Origin: Acanthamoeba sp. SK_2022b
Lineage: Eukaryota > Discosea > Longamoebia > Acanthamoebidae
Assembly: GCA_027943245.1 (NCBI GenBank)
Contig: JANDJZ010000017.1
Coordinates: 186,001-250,000, forward strand
Direction of reading: 5' to 3'
Length of the DNA stretch: 64,000 bases
The notes below the pieces were generated by a model. That model was not told where the DNA came from and did no database searches. It saw nothing but the letters and a program-made list of their open reading frames with translations. Below, in pieces: positions 61,602 through 64,000 of this stretch (positions are counted from its first letter, which is position 1; the number at the start of each line of letters is the position of its first letter). The position numbers and the translations under genes were made by a program.

Positions 61602-62617
61602 ATGGCGGCGCCCCTGGCTCGTGCAAAATCTCCACCTGCAGGCAACCCTGCCCCTCCCTTTGCACCCTCACGCGACAACGAAGATGGAGACGAAATGGTA
61701 GGATTCAACCAAAATGCGCCGCTACCCCGACCCGACTCTTTCATCGTGTTCTGCCTTATCTCTCTCGAGACAAAGATTTTGGCCCAGGCCACATCGCCCA
61801 TCATCCCTCCCTCAGAAGTCGAGGAACGCAAGGATGCGCTCAAGTGCGGCCAGTTGACGGAGAAAATGCTGGAGAAGATCAGCGGGCAGCTGAAGAATAA
61901 CCACATGAAGACGCTCACAACGACCGCTTACTCCTTTCACTATATCATGGAGGACGGCTTGATCTTCATCTGCGCGGCCCACCCCGAATTCGAACAAAAG
62001 ATCGCCTTTGGCTTCCTGCGTGACGTGAAGGAGCGCTTCTTGAAGAAGTTCGACGTGGATCGCGTCAAGGCTGCCAAGCCCTACGAACTCAACGACGAGT
62101 TCCAACGCACGCTCGAGAAGAAGATGGTCTACTACTCGACCGAGAGCACGGAGAAGATCGTGGAAGTCATGCGCAAGCTCGACAGGGTCAAGCAGACCAT
62201 GCGAGAGACCATCGACCGCGCCATTCGACGAGGTGAGGATCTCTCCGAGCTCGCGTGGAAGGCCAAGACCATGGAGGACGCCGGCCAGAGCTTCAAGCTC
62301 GTAGCTGCCGAGACCAAGCGCAAGTACTGCTGGCTCAACTTCAAGACCTCCCTCGCGTTTGCTCTCGTACTCTCCCCCATTCCCTTTCCTTGTCCCTCGC
62401 TCTTGCCCATTCCGTGACCCACCCGATCTGGCATACCGCCACAACGCGCAACTGAAACGCTGATCCTCCTTGCGACCTCTCCTTGCGTCCGTGCTGGCGA
62501 CCACAGGTGGTGGCGCTCTGTGTGCTGGCGGTGATCTGGATCATCGGCAGTATAGCTTGCGGCGGGCTGACGTGGAGGGCGTGCCGGAGCAGCGAGAGCA
62601 CGACGACCACCGAGTGA
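61602..62617 (+). CDS. VAMP7: VAMP7-like longin R-SNARE
   Basis: A vesicle SNARE for endolysosomal or contractile-vacuole fusion. Two exons (61602-62366, 62507-62617) give 291 residues plus stop. After a Pro-rich N-terminal extension of about 45 residues comes a longin domain: FIVFCLISLETKILAQA, YSFHYIMEDGLIFICAAHPE, IAFGFLRDVKERFLKKFDV. The SNARE motif follows: EKIVEVMRKLDRVKQTMRET, IDRAIRRGEDLSELAWKAKT, with the zero-layer Arg in IRRGEDL, then KRKYCWLNFK. The membrane anchor spans the intron (SLAFALVVALCVLAVIWIIG). The lumenal end ACGGLTWRACRS resembles the animal VAMP7 end (LCGGFTWPSC). The extension before the longin domain is unusual, because longin normally begins at residue 1; a downstream ATG at about 61696 would remove part of it. 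Confidence 0.88.
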
Positions 62618-63310
62618 GCCAGCTCGCTGGCCATCGAGGCGCGCGCACACCAAGCTGGACACCAATTGAAGCGCGTTTCCTTCAGGCGGGACAGCGAGTG
62701 AGCCTCTGGCACGCGACGGGATGAGGGACGGCTTTTGGGCGTTGATGGATCTACTGTAGCATACTTCTTATCTATCATGCACGAAGCGAATGCGAGTGAC
62801 GCGCAGTCACGGTGCGATGGCGCAAGGACCCTTTGTCCGTCGTAGGCCGAAAACATGTGTGCCTCTTGCAAATTCCTTAACAACTACGGCGACCGTTAGC
62901 TACGCACCGTAGGAATTTGCGACGCGAACGGACGGGATATTCGCCAAGCTCGCCCGTCAAGAAGAAGGCCCATGAGCGAGGTCGGAACCTCAGGCCGCAC
63001 TCGGATGTCCTGTTTCTGTTTAGGTGCGCCGTAGGGCACGGCCACTGGCAGTTTCGGCCTTCAGATGTGAATCGAACAGGAATCGTTTGAAAGACGGTGG
63101 AAATTCTCTTCAGTCATCTGCGGCAGGCGAGGTCATGGCACACCACGTACCTCGAACCCCGCAACTTCTCACAACACAAGAGCTCGTACCGCCAAGCAAG
63201 AGCAAAGCAACTAAGCCACAAAGCAATCAATTGAACGATCTTGGTCCGCATACGCAGACCACACAACGCAAACCACTTAGAACCATAAACAGCACAACCA
63301 CACTATCAAC
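62618..63310. other. Intergenic region, no supported gene
   Basis: About 690 bp between the VAMP7-like stop and the amidotransferase start. Short frames exist but none is convincing. A B-box-like sequence near 63068-63078 (minus strand) lacks a matching A-box, so no tRNA is called. Confidence 0.5.
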
Positions 63311-64000
63311 ATGTGCAGATGGATGGTATATATGGGCAAGCCCATTATCATGGCGGATATTGTCACGCGTCCGCAGAACTCTATCGGTAACGTAGCTCAC
63401 CCCTGGTGAAAACGAGTGAGCTTTGTGCGTCCGGTCGAGGCTGACAACCTTGCTACTGCCCACAACAGTGCACCAGAGCAAGCACAGCCCGTACCTGCCC
63501 TTTGTGCACGGCCACCATGGGGAGGCCAAGGTCATGAACACAGCTATCAACGGCGATGGGTTCGGAGTGGGCTGGTACCATCTCCTACTGTGCAATGCGT
63601 GTACACGCTGCCTACAGATCCCCTTACACTTCATCTGGCACTTAACACACCAGGTACGATAACTTCGGCCCAGAGCCCTGCGTGTTCAAGTCCACCATTC
63701 CCTCCTGGAACTGCACCAACCTGCAGGCCATTGCCGCCCACGTTCAGTGCGTGTTCTCCCGCTGCTTTCTCCAAATCTTTAACGTACCCCCAGCCCCGCG
63801 ACTCTAACGTGACCTCCTGCTGTTCACTCCCCACAAACAAACCTCTTCAGGACCCATTGCGCCTTCGCCCACGTGCGTGCTGGTACGATATTTACACGTT
63901 CGCTCTGCACGATCTTTTGGCTTGCCAGCTCCACTCACATGATCTGTGTGCGCGTTCGCGTCCGGCAGCATCCAACGGCTCCATCGCCGAATCCAATTGC
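63311..64000 (+). CDS. Class-II glutamine amidotransferase, YafJ/DUG3-like (3' partial)
   Basis: Starts MCRWMVYMGKPIIMADIV. Cys2, exposed after removal of Met1, is the expected N-terminal nucleophile of the Ntn-hydrolase amidotransferase fold. Exon 1 is 63311 to about 63389. Exon 2 (about 63469-63572) gives SPYLPFVHGHHGEAKVMN then TAINGDGFGVGWY, with the conserved NGDGFGVGW. Exon 3 has YDNFGPEPCVFKSTIPSWN. Later exons read THCAFAHVRA and ASNGSIAESNC, where the gene leaves the window. The order CRW, NGDGFGVGWY, HVRAAS matches DUG3/YafJ-type enzymes involved in glutathione or related gamma-glutamyl metabolism; the true substrate needs the C-terminal half. Confidence 0.85.

Noticed and set aside
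63060..63090. B-box-like sequence on the minus strand
   Set aside because: No A-box 30-60 nt upstream and no acceptor stem.

Overview
The window is nuclear DNA from a free-living amoebozoan. Acanthamoeba (A. castellanii or a close relative) is the best fit, inferred from style and gene content with no database search. Coding exons are GC-rich, and almost every gene is cut by many short introns (about 60-120 nt) with donors such as GTACGC, GTACGT or GTATGT. Genes are tightly packed, often 60-250 bp apart. The gene set is animal/amoeba-like: ELMO, RapGAP, RhoGEF, PLC, SMG9, CENP-I.

Layout. 1-3366 (+) holds the 3' part of a STE20/GCK-family kinase with a long coiled coil. 3840-7409 (-) is a leucine-rich-repeat RapGAP. 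7724-9069 (+) is a mitochondrial carnitine/acylcarnitine carrier and 9294-11047 (+) a ZIP metal transporter. 11165-15082 (+) is an ELMO-domain protein. 15294-17217 (-) is an RWP-RK transcription factor. 17667-22721 (-) is a SAM-DH-PH Rho exchange factor, and 22863-27250 (-) a large armadillo-repeat protein. 27484-31889 (-) is an IGHMBP2-type helicase, 31993-32574 (-) a small charged protein, and 32638-37283 (-) a phosphoinositide phospholipase C. 37690-40281 (+) is a secreted BPI/LBP-fold protein. 40342-42438 (-) is SMG9 and 42668-45114 (+) a C2-domain protein. 45332-48228 (+) is a full-length ELMO/CED-12. 48229-49984 is a gene-poor, AT-richer stretch. 49985-51385 (-) is an XRCC3-like RAD51 paralogue, head-to-head with CENP-I (51506-55057, +). 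55229-56104 (-) is a Cys-rich secreted protein. 56271-58392 (+) is eIF2B gamma, 58581-59213 (-) ARPC5, 59467-61028 (-) an uncharacterised charged protein with a recognisable C-terminal motif, and 61602-62617 (+) a VAMP7-like longin SNARE. The 5' part of a class-II glutamine amidotransferase runs off the end (63311 onward).

Themes. Many genes could serve actin remodelling, small-GTPase control, phosphoinositide signalling and phagocytosis: two ELMO proteins, a RhoGEF, a RapGAP, a GCK kinase, PLC, ARPC5, a VAMP7-type SNARE and BPI. Others are housekeeping (eIF2B gamma, SMG9, XRCC3, CENP-I, the carrier, ZIP). No mobile element, CRISPR array, rRNA or convincing tRNA was seen. Exon models were assembled by eye from reading-frame continuity, GT/AG sites and family similarity. 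Boundaries are good where domains are conserved and weaker in low-complexity regions. Two non-coding patterns stand out: dinucleotide repeats that run straight into 3' splice sites, and homopolymer C runs (sense orientation) in introns, often just after the 5' splice site.
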